Assembly: GCA_026027325.1 (NCBI GenBank)
Contig: JAMSLZ010000002.1
Span: 3,286,001 to 3,350,000 of the forward strand
DNA from: Actinomucor elegans
Taxonomy: Eukaryota; Mucoromycota; Mucoromycetes; Mucorales; Mucoraceae
Length of the DNA: 64,000 bases
Direction: 5' to 3'
The notes under the pieces were generated by a model, which made no database searches, was not told the origin of the DNA, and saw nothing but the letters and a program-made list of their open reading frames with translations. Positions 11,423 through 24,165 of this stretch are shown here, piece by piece. A program made the translations under genes and the position numbers. The stretch's first letter is position 1, and each line of letters starts with the position of its first letter.

Positions 11423-14400
11423 ATGAGTTCGGCGCAATCAGTATCAAGTGGTAAAGCAGAAAAACGTTGGTTTTTATTGTACGGAAAGTTTAATTGTTTC
11501 ATAGGCGACGAATATACAAGAGAAATATGCAACAAAGACAATAAGATCAGCCAAAATACGTAAGCATATCCATCTTGCTTCTTCCGTTTATTAATTCCTT
11601 TAATAGACAGACTAAAGACGAAGAAGATACGTTTGATGAAGACGATTTTGGCAATATCACACACCATGAAAGTGATATTGCTACTCGACATTCGATTGAG
11701 AATTATAGGCTTACATCCGCTTCAGCCTCTAAACGAAACTACAAGTTGGCACATCAAAAGAAAGGAAACGTAGTAACTCGTGGCATGGACTTTATTCGAA
11801 GGATGAAATGGAAATCCAATGCACAACAGTCGCGAAACCATCGTTTATCACAGCCAGATATGGATCATTGGGACGGTTTGGTTCAATGGCAATCCAGTTG
11901 GAGTACGCAAAACACGCCACGCGCAAGTATAGATAGTAACTCGATTCCCGACAGCTTAATTCTGTCTTCAATGTCTACCACATTGAACGAACAACAACAA
12001 CAACAGCAACAACAACAGCAGCAGCAAAATAATCACATAGCATTACCTCCTATTCATGAAGCAGCATCACATCATGCTTATGCAGAACAGTATTCTAGAG
12101 CATTGCATACGCCGTCCCGTTTCTTACCCCAAAACCAAGCGGTAATAACCACCAAAGTTGATGGTACAATCTTACTATTCAATGATATTGCATCTCTATG
12201 TTTTAAAATCGACAAATCTTACATTGGCCAGTCGATACTGACTACCCTATTGGAGGATTCGTTTCGAAAGCAAATTACAGCTATCTTGAATCGTAGGAAA
12301 AACCAACGCCAGCAATCGGTGCCCGATAACAATAAAGGGCTAGTGCTTGTCTGCGGAACAATAGTAAAGTTATCCTTCAAACAATCAATTCGGTAATTTT
12401 TTTTTAAAACTAATCCATGGTCTATATTAGACGCCTATTGTTAAAACCAACGGAGTTAAATCTGTAGCGTCACTCTGGCTGAAAGAGAAGAGTACAGATA
12501 ATGGCGACCATATCTACATTTGGATCTTTGAAGAGATATACGAAACATCGCTGTCAGTCTATGTTGATTCAGAGGTAAACCAACTTGTATATAAGTATAT
12601 CATATAGCTCATTGATTTGAATCCAGTGCATTATTCGACGCGTTCTAGGTAAAATGATTAAAATATACGGTTACAAAGAAGCCGATATTGTTGGAAAACC
12701 AGTCAATTGTCTCGTCCCGGCTTTATCTAAAGAACAGAGAGATGATAATTTAGAGAAAATCGATAGGCTCAAGTTTTTCGGTAGTCAATCCAGCCAAGGG
12801 ATATACCTTCCAGTCATTTTAAGCCTTAGTCGACATGTGGCTATTGGTGATGATGATTTAGCCAGCTTTGTTGTAAAGATAACTTCTCTGCCTTCCATTG
12901 CCGGCCGTATGACTCTGCACATCAGCTCAGGACTAGTCAAAAGTCTTGGTGCAGTGCCTGCTAAATACCTATTCGGCAGATCAGTAAACACTATTGTAGA
13001 CCTTGTTCCTATCAAAGATCTTATTCCCTGCTTACCCACCATTTTAAATCAGTTGCCGCCACATACTGCAATCATTCAATATCAAACATGCCGTCGTCTA
13101 TTAGAAAAAGCTATGCAGCAACCTGTTATCTATGTAGTACATCGCGATGGAAGTCAGTTTGAAGTCGAGTTGCAGATGAAACGGCTGGATGATGACTTGA
13201 TAGAGATCTGGATCACTTACGACCGTATGAGAGCCATGTCAAAGTACGAGAAGCGAAAGTATACGGCGGTAGATAAGCGCATGATGGATCTATCACTAGA
13301 GAAAGTAGATGAGGAGGAGATTGAAACGAATCAGGCTCAAAATAACAAGAAGCGGCCTGTGATACGATCTCTACGAATAAGTTCGTTTGGTGCTGTAAAC
13401 GAGAGTCGAAAGCTTTTCCCTACAGGAACACCTGCACTGGAGACGCCTGAAGACCTGTCGCCGCCAAGTCCACCCATTCATCCAAATAAAGAACATCCTC
13501 TAGACAATTATGTGATTTTGGATGTGCTGGGACAAGGTACTTATGGTACGGCCAAATTAGCTTATCGAAAAAATGATCCATCTCAGGTAAGCTCACATCT
13601 TGTTTAGTCTTCAATCTGTAGATATTGATCATGTTGCGCAGAAGAAACTCGTTATCAAGTATATCATCAAGTCAAAAATCATAGTTGATTCCTGGATCAG
13701 GTAAAGCTTGAAGCTTTGATTTCTTCGTTTCGTCATCTAATAACTGTTTTGCAGAGACCGCCAATTGGGATCAATACCGATGGAAATTCATATTCTAAGG
13801 ACTCTTCAAAAGCACCCTCACGTCAATTGCTGCAGATTAGGTAAACCACACACACACACACACACATATATATAAACATATGCATTAGTGACTAGCATGG
13901 AGGATGAAGACTATTATTTTGTAGTCATGGAGCTCTTGGGTGATGGCATGGATCTGTTTGATTATATTGAACTCAATTCCAATATGTCTGAACAAGAGAT
14001 TAGGACCATATTCCATCAAGTGGCTAGCGCTGTTAAGCATCTTCACCAGCATCGCATTGTGCACCGAGATATCAAGGACGAGAACATTATCTTGGATCAG
14101 GAGGGAACAGTACACCTGATTGACTTTGGTTGTGCAACCTATTATAAAAAGGATCGAAAGTTTGATACATTTACGGGCACTCTGGAGTATTGTGCACCCG
14201 AGGTGTTACAAGGCAAGCCGTATGAGGGGCCACCACAGGATATATGGGCCACTGGTATCTTGTTATTTACATTAATCTATCGCGAGAATCCTTTTTATAA
14301 TATAGATGATATTATGGAGCAAGATCTAAGGACGCCTTATGTCATGTCTGAAGGTAAGTAAGTAAATATACTATTACCTCTTTTCATTTATCCCTTTTTG

Positions 14401-14512
14401 TTTGGCTTTAGATTCGCTTGACCTTATTAAAAAAATGCTGGAGCGTGATGTTAATAAGAGAATAACCATTGATCAAGTGCTGGCACATCCTTGGCTTAAA
14501 GTCATGGAGTAG
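11423..14512 (+). CDS. PAS-domain serine/threonine kinase (PAS kinase, Psk1/2-like)
   Basis: The model has nine exons and 884 aa: 11423-11450, 11505-11559, 11607-12363, 12431-12574, 12627-13586, 13642-13700, 13755-13840, 13889-14353, 14412-14512. A 13-residue poly-Q tract lies near residue 155. PAS-type sequence follows, including SLWLKEKSTDNGDHIYIWIF and a stretch with GYKEADIVGKPVN. The kinase domain starts near residue 616: glycine loop GQGTYGTA, VIKYI lysine, HRDIKDEN catalytic loop, DFG, EYCAPEVL and WATGILLF. The last exons complete the C-lobe. PAS kinases couple nutrient state to sugar storage and translation. The first two exons are short and less certain than the rest. Confidence 0.92.
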
Positions 14513-16827
14513 CTACAATATATAGCAATAAACAATTCACATCTGCCTCGAATGCACAGTTCCTAGAATGCTCAATGCGGGATTGACACTTATCAAACTT
14601 TAACATGATACATTCTATAACAGAATTCCAAACAGAGAAGGCCATGTGCGAGGATTTCTTTTTAGAACAGGTCATATTTTTCTGCCATGTTGGCTATTGT
14701 CATGTAAGAAACATAGTTTGTGAACACAAGTACCTTTAATGGTAGTCTCTTTGGTTAAAGCGAAGCTTCGAAAAAACACACATACACACATTCAATTGAG
14801 CTGTTATTTTTCAAACGCATCTCAAAGTCTTTTATAAACAAAGATTGCTTAGCGAGGGTATATTAAAAAAAAACAACAGTGGGAAAGAATACAAGAAGCA
14901 AATAAGGCAAAAAGCACCCGGGCGGATGGTCTGAAGTGAAGCCAATTGGTTTCCTTTACTTCCCAAATCGGTAAAAATAGCCTTTGGGTAACGGTCTCTC
15001 TGTTGATGGCGATTGACGCGTGTGTCTCTGCATATTGTTTTGAGTGATTTTTCCTTTGATTGTACTACCTATAGAAAAGAACTTGCATTGCGTACATTCT
15101 ATGATGTCCATTTCATATGAATCACATGGAAGGTTTTAACCAGCATGGACCAACTCATAATCACACGGTACAAGGCTAAGGAATTAGAGTTCAAATTTCT
15201 TTTTGGTCAGAAGAAAAAGATATATTAAGATAAATGCACGGTGTAATTTAGACCATCCAGTTTGATAATCGAATAATAAAAAAGGAGACTCCTTATTATC
15301 CACGACAATACTTAGTGTTCTAACAGACAAAGCAGCTCATTTTGGCCTCGAGCTACTAATAAAATGTAGTATTTGACCAAAATCAACAGAAAAACCTGTA
15401 AATCTATAAATCAAGTACATAAGAGTTGCATGTTAATTATTGAAAAATAGAAAATACAAATCGATCTCCAGTAAGAAAAAAAAAACCAGTATATGCAATA
15501 GCTTATATTGAGCATGAAATGCTGATCTAATATGACATTTGGCCAAAATCGGATAAAAAACCAAGAGCCCTCCCCCTTTTTTTCAACTTCGATTTTTTTT
15601 TTTGTAAAGGATAAAAACGCCATTCTAGAGTGTAATTATTAAATAATATAGATTTGGTTTACGAGAGGGCATTGATTGGCTTTTTATTGCATTCTAGTAT
15701 GATAGTTGCACGAGCTATAGCTATATTATGAAAACTGAACAAAATTAAAAAAATAAAAGACGATAGTTACACTTTTGGATACACCATTTAATTTTACACA
15801 AACTTTGTTAAATGTATATGCGCTGCGTGTCGACACTATGTAGTGACTAAAAGTTAGATCAAAGTTAATAACGGTTTTTTTTTGGACTAGGAGGATCACC
15901 ACCACTATCAGCTTCTTCTTCACCAGTTAAAAGTTTCGAACGCCAATAAAAGCCCATCAAACTTTTAGGTAAGCAAAGAATATACCCTGTTTAATGATCA
16001 CTATTGCGAATTCTGTATTTTTGTAGAAATCTAAATACGAATAAAGATTATCCTATCTCATGTTTTTTTTTATTAATACGCAGTATATACAAACACTGCC
16101 GAAATAAGCCAGTGTCAATATCATACATACACTAGTAGAGAAAACTCATTACTGCACAATATAATGTACGTGCGATAAAGTCAATGAGGTTGCGATTTGT
16201 GAACTTCTTCGAGCACTTTGGAAAACTATACGCAAGATGGGTTCATAAATACTTTTATCTTATGATATAACTAAATAACATTCATGGAACGCTTTTTATC
16301 CGGTACGGAAGATGAATGGCCTGTTTCCATATGTCAAAAAATATTCGAATACAGATTTCAAAAAGTCTCATTTATCTATTGTGATTGGTCTCAAACCGTT
16401 TCTACCTCTGTCCCAAAGCTGAATAATGGATTACTAGTGATACACAAAGAATTTAAGGAACCGAATACTAAGGTGTTACGACATAGAAAGTCGCCTACAA
16501 GTCCAGACTCGATGTCAAACATTGGGAAAAACAAAACCCATAAGAATTCGTAGTGTTCCTGATCCTTCCTTTTATTTCACACTAGTTTTTTAGACTATAG
16601 ACTAACGGTGGTATCATAATGATGGGTGTTTGATTAATTAATGACTTTTATTCTTGTCATTAGTCAGAATATGAGTCACTTGGCTCTGCTCTACCACGCG
16701 ATAGTTCTCACAGTTGATCGTATAAACTCCATTGTATTCTTTTGGGATTTTTGTGCTATAACCCTGAGTAAGCAGTCTCGTTTTTTTTTTAAAACTCCAA
16801 GCTCGCATATGGGGTCTTTTTGTTCAA
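14513..16827. other. gene-poor intergenic DNA with two dispersed repeats
   Basis: The region is mostly AT-rich without supported genes. Degenerate copies of the dispersed ~65 bp repeat lie at 15331-15402 and 15501-15568 (plus). An 89-codon ORF at 16284-16553 has no recognisable feature and may be chance. Confidence 0.5.
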
Positions 16828-16837
16828 GTATAAATAC
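16828..16837 (+). promoter_or_regulatory. TATA box of the arrestin-like gene
   Basis: GTATAAATAC lies about 70 bp before the ATG at 16900 and is followed by a pyrimidine-rich leader. Confidence 0.55.
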
Positions 16838-16899
16838 AGACTTGATTTCTTTCTTTCTTTTACTTCATAATACTGTTTTCTTTTACATTTACAATTACA

Positions 16900-18129
16900 A
16901 TGGATAAATTACGATCTCATGCCAAACTGAAAATTCACGTCGAAAGCGATAATTTAATCATGTACGGCTCTTCAACAGAATCTGCTGGTTGCGTTCTCCG
17001 GGGTGTTATGAACCTGAAACTAGAAGAGCCTACCAAGATCAAATCGATTGGACTCGAAATGTCGGGGAAGATGACTATCTCTTGGACCGAAGGTAATGAA
17101 AGGTGATGATAAAGGATGGGTTGATATACTAATCAACAAGTAGGCTTGGGCAATGGTCATGATCGGCTATTTCGTGAAGAGAAGACTGTCTTGAAACATA
17201 GCTGGACCTTCTTACCCAAAGGAAGCAAATTGCATGTATTAAAAGCTGGGAGCTACGCATACGATTTTGAATTGGCTCTTTCCGGGGACTTGCCCGAATC
17301 AACCTATGTAGCCAACTTTTATACAGTACAGTACCAGCTAAAAGCAACCATTGAACGATCAAGATTTTTGCCGAATATTACTACACGCAAATGGATCCAC
17401 CTTTCACGTCAATTACTACCTTTAACACCTGAGTTTTTGGAGCCTTTAGCCATTTCCAATCAATGGGCTAATAAGTTGGACTATGAAATCACCTTGCCCA
17501 CCAAAATTTACACGCATGGAGATCATATCCCTATCAATATACGCATCACTCCATTGACGAATGCACTGCGTGTCCGCCACCTTAGTTGCACACTCAAGGA
17601 ATACATGATCTGTCGGGCTCAATTGCATCCAGGCTTTTTAAACACCCGACCTCGAGCTCACGGTCGAGTCCTGTTCTCTATACGCGATGATAAGTTTGGT
17701 CGCAGCAACCATTCCACGGATAACGAACATTTTGTAGAGTGGACCAAGGTCCAAACGATCCAATTACCAACATCACAGCAAGAGCTTCAATGCGATATTC
17801 AAAACGAATCAATTCGTATCAGACACAAGATTAAATTTGTGCTTTCGTTAATTAATGCAGATGGACATATTTCTGAATTAAGAGCTTCGCTTCCGATCAT
17901 CATTTGCGCCGTTAATAACACTGGATTACCAGCGTATGAGGAAACTTGGCGTAGTTTACCCTATGATCCTGCTACCATGTTGGCCTTGCTTCATCCTGCT
18001 TCAAGTCATACGAATGTACTGCCTTCATATAACTCTATCGTTCCTACCAATAATAATACGCAGTGTGTTACAACTACAAACGCAGCACCACCTACTTATG
18101 ATGAGCTACCGCCCTTAATAACACACTAA
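16900..18129 (+). CDS. alpha-arrestin-like protein with PPxY motif
   Basis: Two exons, 16900-17092 and 17144-18129, give 392 aa. The N-terminal half has arrestin-N features: short beta-strand-like segments, a GVMNLKL strand, SWTFLPKG, and YAYDFELALSGDLPEST like the typical arrestin FxFxxxLP-LP-S segment. The second half (EITLPTKIYTHGDHIPI) resembles the arrestin-C domain. The C-terminal tail has PPTY at residues 380-383, a perfect PPxY motif for WW domains of Rsp5/NEDD4-type ubiquitin ligases, plus LPAY and LPSY. Fungal alpha-arrestins act as adaptors that bring Rsp5 to plasma-membrane transporters for endocytosis. The cargo cannot be told from sequence. Confidence 0.88.
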
Positions 18130-18586
18130 GATATGTCCACTACTTATTTATATTATGTATCATACAGCCCATTTACTTTTACTTATGTATATAGCTCATA
18201 TACCCTTTCTTATTATTATTATTACTACTACTACTACTACTGTTGTATCATAATAAAACCTACTAGTGCAATGTTATGATTCTAGTTACCTTTTGAGGCA
18301 AATCTTATGAGGTAGTTGTGCAGCTAATTTGCCTCTATAAACAAGCAAAGTAATAACATATCTAGTAAAAATTGACACTTAAAAAGTGACTATATAGCAT
18401 ACAATAGCTGTAGAGTAGTAAGTTTTAGATAGAAGAATTGGGAAATGTATGCTTTTATGAAATAAATCGGGCTGTGACTTCTAACTCAGCTTTAGTACAC
18501 ACACACCCAATTAGTTATATTGTTTTTCGATGTCTTTTTCTTTCTTTCTTTTTCTTTCTCTTTTAGAACCTTATATATACCGAAAA
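18130..18586. other. intergenic DNA between the arrestin and DnaJ genes
   Basis: A TTATTA/CTACTA trinucleotide run lies near 18210-18242 in the arrestin 3' region, with an ATAATAAAA polyadenylation-like signal just after. A CT/TTTC-rich stretch at 18535-18565 forms the DnaJ leader. Confidence 0.5.
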
Positions 18587-19910
18587 ATGTCGAATATAGA
18601 CTATTATCAAGTTTTAAATATCTCAAGTGATGCCAGTGAGCTAGAGATTAGACAAGCATATCGAAAACTAGCTTTGAAATACCATCCGGATAAGAACTCT
18701 TCACTTGAAGCTGTTGAAAAAGTAAGTCTTTATGCAAAACAAAAATAATCATTTCGACTCATCTCAGTTGTTTAGTTTAAAGATATTAGGTAACTAAAAC
18801 AACGCTTTATATCATAAGCATTGCTTACTTAATTGACAAATCATAGCGAGGCATATGAAATACTATCAGATCGTAAGCAATACTACTCTTACTCATGAAA
18901 TATATACTAAACTTATATCTCAATAGCTGAAAAAAGACACGTTTACGATAATCGAGGATTAGCCGAAGATAATGACCATGAGTATTACAACAGCAATCCA
19001 TTTTCAGGTTTTGCAGTAAGTTGCGTTGATTGATAGACAAACAGTAAACTCAATCATCCCTTTCAGTTTCATAACCCTGAAGAGATATTCGCCGAATTCT
19101 TCAATATGCATATGCCTCTATTTGGAGGCACAAGAGGTACCAGTTATTAGTAAGAGCAACGATAAAGAAAGCTTAACCTTATGATTATAGATTTGTTTCA
19201 TGGTTTTATGATGCCTCATCCTATGCATATGGCTCCGCCTCCATCAATGTTTAGTAGTGGATTCATGTCTCCTAGTTTTGGATTTGGAGGACACTCTTTA
19301 CTGGACTCATTCATGTCTCCCAATATGCTTGGCCCATTTCAGCAACGACAGCAGCAGGCATTCCAAAGCAATGGTAATAATCGAGGATATTCGAGATCTG
19401 TCTCTACCTGTACTCGAACTATCAATGGTGTTACCGAGACAGTCAAGGTGACCAAGATCACCGATGAGAATGTAAGACAATCAGTGTGGTCTATCTTAGA
19501 TACTTACACATATCGCGCTAGGGCACAAAAGTAATCGAGGAATATGGCAATGGAGTAAAGAAGATTAATGGTGTTGAACAGCCTCAACAAAGACAATTAC
19601 CCTCTACAGTCGAAAAGGAACCTATGCAAGTTGGCAATAATCAGTATCAGCAACAAAATAATGATGCTATGGTTGCTGAAAAGTTACAGGTAGAAGAACA
19701 GGATCAATACAATGAAATGGATCAGCACCGACAGTATTTTTACCAGCAGCAAGAACAGCTTCGCTTAGAGCAAATGCGATTACAACAAGAGCAGCAAAGA
19801 CTGTGGCAGGAGCAAAGAAGACACCAGCAATACATGCAGCAGCAGCAACAACAGCAGCAACAGCAGCAACAACAGTTACTTAGGCAACAGCGCATGATGC
19901 AACAACAACA

Positions 19911-19943
<33 letters not shown>

Positions 19944-20055
19944 AATGTATCCTTATGGCAACGGTCATTACATGGACGATGGTATGAATGACTTTTATTA
20001 TTATGATAACAGTAATAACCGCTCATTCAATACAGCGTATCCGGGTCTATTTTAA
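18587..20055 (+). CDS. DnaJ (Hsp40) co-chaperone with C-terminal poly-Q region
   Basis: The model has seven exons and 382 aa: 18587-18721, 18776-18789, 18847-18872, 18927-19015, 19067-19136, 19191-19471, 19522-20055. The J domain at the N terminus has DYYQVL and the HPD motif at residues 33-35, which activates Hsp70 ATPase. A Met/Phe/Gly/Pro-rich linker follows, then [16 protein letters not shown] and KVIEEYGNG, which recall the DNAJB2/B6 substrate-binding strands. No zinc finger is present, so this is not a class A DnaJ. The last 180 residues are Gln-rich, with two nearly pure Q tracts encoded around 19830-19945. Exon 2 is only 14 nt and exon 3 only 26 nt, but both are needed to complete the J domain ([17 protein letters not shown]). 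Confidence 0.92.
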
Positions 20056-20060
20056 TTCTA

Positions 20061-21319
20061 CTACAGTGATAATAATTCTCTTTCAAACACTTTGACTAAT
20101 GCTTCATCTTGAACTTCTTTACCATCAGTAAAGAAGGGTTCGATTGCTACACGACTTGTTGCTTCAAATAGTTCTTGAATAATATGTTGTAATTTTCCAC
20201 CTGTTTGTTTAAAGTCTGGAAACTATGATATAAAGAAATATAAGAAAATATACTTGTTTACCATTATATGTGTTCATTTTTTTTTTTTTTTTTTTTTTTG
20301 CTTACAGCATTGGCTTCCAAGAAATAGACATTCAACTGATCATCCATCATAAAATCAATACCAAACAGTTCAAAAGCATTAGGCATAGCTTGGAAGGTGG
20401 TCATTTCGCTGGTACAAGCATCAAATACATCAGCTAGAATTTTCTTCATCTGTTCAAACATATGATCCAAATCTTTCTGATCCAAACCCAGTTCCCAAAA
20501 CAATTTGACAGAAGCTTGTTCATCGTAGCCCTCTTCATCTGTTTGAATACATGTATTGGTTAAATGGATCAAGTTATCATCAAGATTCGAGGTATCGTAG
20601 GGCTTCATGGCGAACAAAGCCAACATATCTTTATAGAGATACACCTGGATATTGGATTTAGCCAGCACATAGGCTCTTACATGGAATTTGCGCTCATTCA
20701 CCAACAATGGGTTCTTGATGTATCGCTGGATAACCCATTCACGCACCTGTGTCACATCTTCAAAATCCTCATCATCTTCTTCTTCACTGTCACTTTCAGG
20801 CACTTCAAAGATATCACGTAACTGATCCAATGAATTAAAGACCTTGATACCAGCTGCCTTATTTGCCATGCTTGGTTTAATGATAAACATATGATCTTCT
20901 TCACTTTCTAAATCTCGCTCGACTTCAAACACTTCGTTCATGGCTTCGTCAAAATAATCAACATGGTCCAGTTCAAACAACCATGTCTCAGGTATCGCTT
21001 GTTTCAAAATACTATCAGGATGCTTGCTGAGGTATTTGGTCATATTGTAAGCCAGTTGAGATTTACGAATAAGGCCTTTACGGATACAGTATGCATTAGC
21101 AAGAGCGTCGGTATCGTGTTTGGCAAGGTGGTGCCAGTTGATCAATTCGTATTCTAGCCATTGAAGTTGTATGTTCTCGAGATCAGCGTCAGCATTCTCG
21201 GAATCCACTGCAGAATCGATAGTCCAATTGATACGGCATGAGTTTTCAAGAGCCTTGATAACGGCTTGATGTGTGTAAGGTTCGTCAAGATGGACTTGGG
21301 CACGTAAAGAGACAGACAT
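20061..21319 (-). CDS. tubulin-tyrosine ligase (TTL) family protein
   Basis: Two exons on the minus strand, 20306-21319 and 20061-20222, give 391 aa. TTL-family ATP-grasp signatures are IIKPSMANKAAGI, WVIQRYIKNPLL, KFHVRAYVLA, HLTNTCIQ and FGIDFMMD...YFLEANA, with the last motif completed across the intron. An acidic insert (about residues 195-207, SDSEEEDDEDFEDV) sits in the middle. Family members ligate amino acids to tubulin or other proteins. Yeast Pby1 is a distant fungal relative. Substrate specificity is not predictable. The intron holds a run of about 23 T on the plus strand (20277-20299). The stop codon is only 5 bp from the stop of the convergent DnaJ gene, so the two 3' UTRs must overlap. 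Confidence 0.9.
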
Positions 21320-22191
21320 GGTAATGTAAAAGGAAAAAGAAAAGATTTTTTTTTTCTTAGTCGGCTCTCAATTTAAAGAAATACAATAGTTACACTCCAT
21401 TCCGAAACGAATATTTTACTTTCTGTGATTTAGGAATAGTTTCGAGATCCTGAAAAGTGAAATTATCCATTTTGGGTAAGGGATATACACCAAATGTTAA
21501 TTTTGACTAGAATCGATCGAAAGATTTATGGATGTATAGATCAAGATTGCATGGAATGAATATATTTAGTAGATAATTACTAAAATAAAACAAAATCACA
21601 GTACTGTAGTCAAATAATAACTTAATAAATATAGTAAATATCACACCAGATGAATGATCTTTATTCAAAATGAGCTACGGTATTTAGCAAAACAGAACGA
21701 TCTACTCCGATGCATCCAGATCCTTGTTCCCATTTGTAAATTTCCAACATTTATGAATCAAACAGTTAACATGTAATTATATACAAGACGGCTATTTTTT
21801 TTTATATGCCGCATGATTATGCAAAAAAAAAAAGGTGCACCATCTCAAGATCAGCTTACTATTTTACAAAAGTAAAATCCAACTTTTTTTTGTATATGTT
21901 GAAAGAAAAGGTGTATAATGGTTTATTGAAAAAAAAAGGATAGGTATATATGTGTATATAAGATAAGTGATACTTTGGTAGTATGATATATAATTTTTTT
22001 TAGGGGTGGTATTTTGAGAAAAAAAAAAGTGAGTGTATAATATAAAGAATGTGTTTTTTTTTTGGTATGTGTGTATAATCAGAGAGTGGTCTGTGTGTGT
22101 GTGTGCGTGTGTGTGTAATAAGTAGTTAGATAATAATAATAAATAAAAAAGGACTGGCGTTGGTATAATGATAGTCAGATATTCTTCGTGT
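21320..22191. other. intergenic DNA with (TG)n repeat
   Basis: This holds the 5' region of the TTL-family gene and the 3' region of the next minus-strand gene. It contains several short poly-A/T runs, a GT-dinucleotide stretch near 22093-22116, and one degenerate copy of the dispersed repeat around 21490-21560. No exon is seen. Confidence 0.5.
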
Positions 22192-23792
22192 TTAAAACTC
22201 CCATTTGTTCAAATTTTCATCCATAAACAGTTCTACCATGCTCTTGACTCTAGCGCCAGCAGGCCCTCTCGGCTTCATTTCTTTAATACGCGAAACAAAC
22301 TCGGGTGATATCTTTGAAGGACGACGCAACATCTGAGATTCTGCAGGAGTTGTAGTTTGAATGATCGTCTCAAACTTCAAACGAAGTTGATCTACTTCGG
22401 GTGTTTCGGGTCTGGGCAAAGATGCTACCGAATTGGGTGAAAATGAAGAACGGCCACTGTTGGTGAAAGCAAATGAATCGATTATGGGTCTCTTTTGCAT
22501 GGCAGCTGCAACTTCTGCATCGTGTTCGTCAGTTGCTGCACTAGAACACGTAGAGAGATGCGATACGGGCGGAGGTGATTCATTGATAAACTCCTGATCT
22601 TCTGCGGGTAACTCTTCAGTGACTTCTGCTTCTTTCTCGGGTTCTTTAGTAATCACTACTGTCTCTTTCTCGGGTTCTTCTTCAGATACAGTCGCGTCCT
22701 CTTCTGCAATAGGTTCTTCTTTAATTGCAATAGTCGATTCATCCTGAACTGCAACAGCTTCTTCTTCCTTAATTGCTATAGCTTCGTCTACTTCTTTCTT
22801 CACGATAGGTTCGTTAACAGCTACTTCTTTAATAGCAATAGGCTGAACCTTATTTTTAGTGGTGGTTGTAGCTGCAGTGGTGACTGGTCTCTTTTCCGTC
22901 AATCGGCTTGGTTTGCGAGTACGTCCCGTGATAATAGAAACAGGTGGCGTGTTCTTTGAAACACCACCTTTTGTTGTAGTAGATAAAAGCTTCTTGGTTG
23001 GTAAAGATGAAGCTACCAAACTACCTCTTCTATTCGTCGTGGTTGCTTCCGAAGGCCGTTTAGGTGTTACACTCTTTGGATTATTAGTACGGGTCGTCGT
23101 CTAAGAACAGTATTTATTAATATACGAATCAGATGATATGTACCTCATAGTTACCATATTAGACTTGGCGGTGTTGGAGCTAGGTATTTTACTTCGCGTC
23201 GCTAGCTTTGTGGTAGTGATGGTACGACTTGTTTTCGTGGTTGCTTTGGTAGTCATGGTAGTAGTGGGAGGGACAGTACTACGCACTAAACCGGGCTTTC
23301 TTTGTTGAGTTCCTGAGATTGTAGTTGGAGCTTTCTTTTTGCTTACTGGAGAAGAAGAAGAAGAGTTGTTTAATAGCAAACTTTGGAACCAATCTGTTTC
23401 ACGACGTGCATTGTCCGGATTGGAACTTCCGTGAATAATGAACCTTAAAACTGATTTAGAAAAAGAGTGTTTAGATGATGGTGATGATGACTATACCTTT
23501 TTGAACGAGCTGCAGACCGAGTGACTACACTATACCAGTCTTCAATGGCATTAGGGCCCTCTAGGATGAATCCATACACGAGTTGCCTATAGTATTTGAT
23601 CAGTAAAACATGTTGGATAATAATGGATATCTTAGATTCATACTGTTCTTTAATATCTAATTTCAAAACTTGGAGTGCATCTTGAACAGATAGATCAAAT
23701 TGCCTTTCAGTAACGACTTGATACTTGTAGATTTCTTTTAGAAACTGATTCTTTACTTGAATAGAGATGATGCCTAACGTTTGTTGCGACAT
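22192..23792 (-). CDS. hypothetical protein, structured N-terminus and Glu/Lys-rich repeats
   Basis: Three exons on the minus strand, 23497-23792, 23155-23443 and 22192-23100, give 497 aa. I do not recognise the family. Residues 1 to about 120 look folded and mainly helical (FLKEIYKYQVVTERQFDL; GPNAIEDWYSVVTRSAARSK). A Ser/Thr/Lys-rich basic region follows, then an acidic segment with repeated AIKEE-type units (residues roughly 245-330). The C terminus looks conserved again: PEFVSRIKEMKPRGP and VKSMVELFMDENLNKWEF. A basic-then-acidic linker between two conserved ends suggests a scaffold or cytoskeleton/chromatin-associated protein, but that is only inference. It is divergent from the UPF0014 permease gene, with 373 bp between start codons. 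Confidence 0.75.
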
Positions 23793-24165
23793 AATCTAAA
23801 TAATAAACAGTCTGATGCTGTTGTGTGAGACATGCATTAATGAAAATCAGTTTTAAGCTTACATTCTTTATGTTGGTTGGTATGAAAGAAAGAAAAGCGT
23901 AAAAAAAAGAATAGGAGCAGACTAAAATCTTATTAGCATTTTCGCTTGTGGTACCCGCAGACATGAATTGACAGGCTTATTTTGGATATAAAACGTGAAT
24001 TTTACTATGCTCATTCTCAACGGAGCCTCATTCACTAACGGAGTTTTACTCACTATAGGTACCAGCAAAGACTTCTCTTTTATGTCATCTTTTGCGCATC
24101 ATTCGGATGTTTAAAAGGCAAGTAGGAAAACTTTTTTTTTTTTTACTTCTTCCTTTCATTCTCCA
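23793..24165. promoter_or_regulatory. bidirectional promoter region
   Basis: These 373 bp separate two divergent start codons. A possible 5' UTR intron of the minus-strand gene is visible (gtaagc donor and cag acceptor between about 23864 and 23820, minus orientation). No clear TATA box is assigned to either side. Confidence 0.4.

Noticed and set aside
12364..12430. Donor gtaatt at 12393 for PAS kinase exon 3
   Set aside because: That join creates a stop. The donor at 12364 yields GTI-TPIVK in continuous frame, as expected for PAS kinases.
15880..15995. Minus-strand open stretch ending LLTGEEEADSGGDPPSP, possibly a last exon
   Set aside because: It is only about 37 codons, and no upstream exon or start could be found on the minus strand.
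16284..16553. 89-codon plus-strand ORF
   Set aside because: No family feature, promoter or splice partner. It is compatible with chance in the arrestin upstream region.
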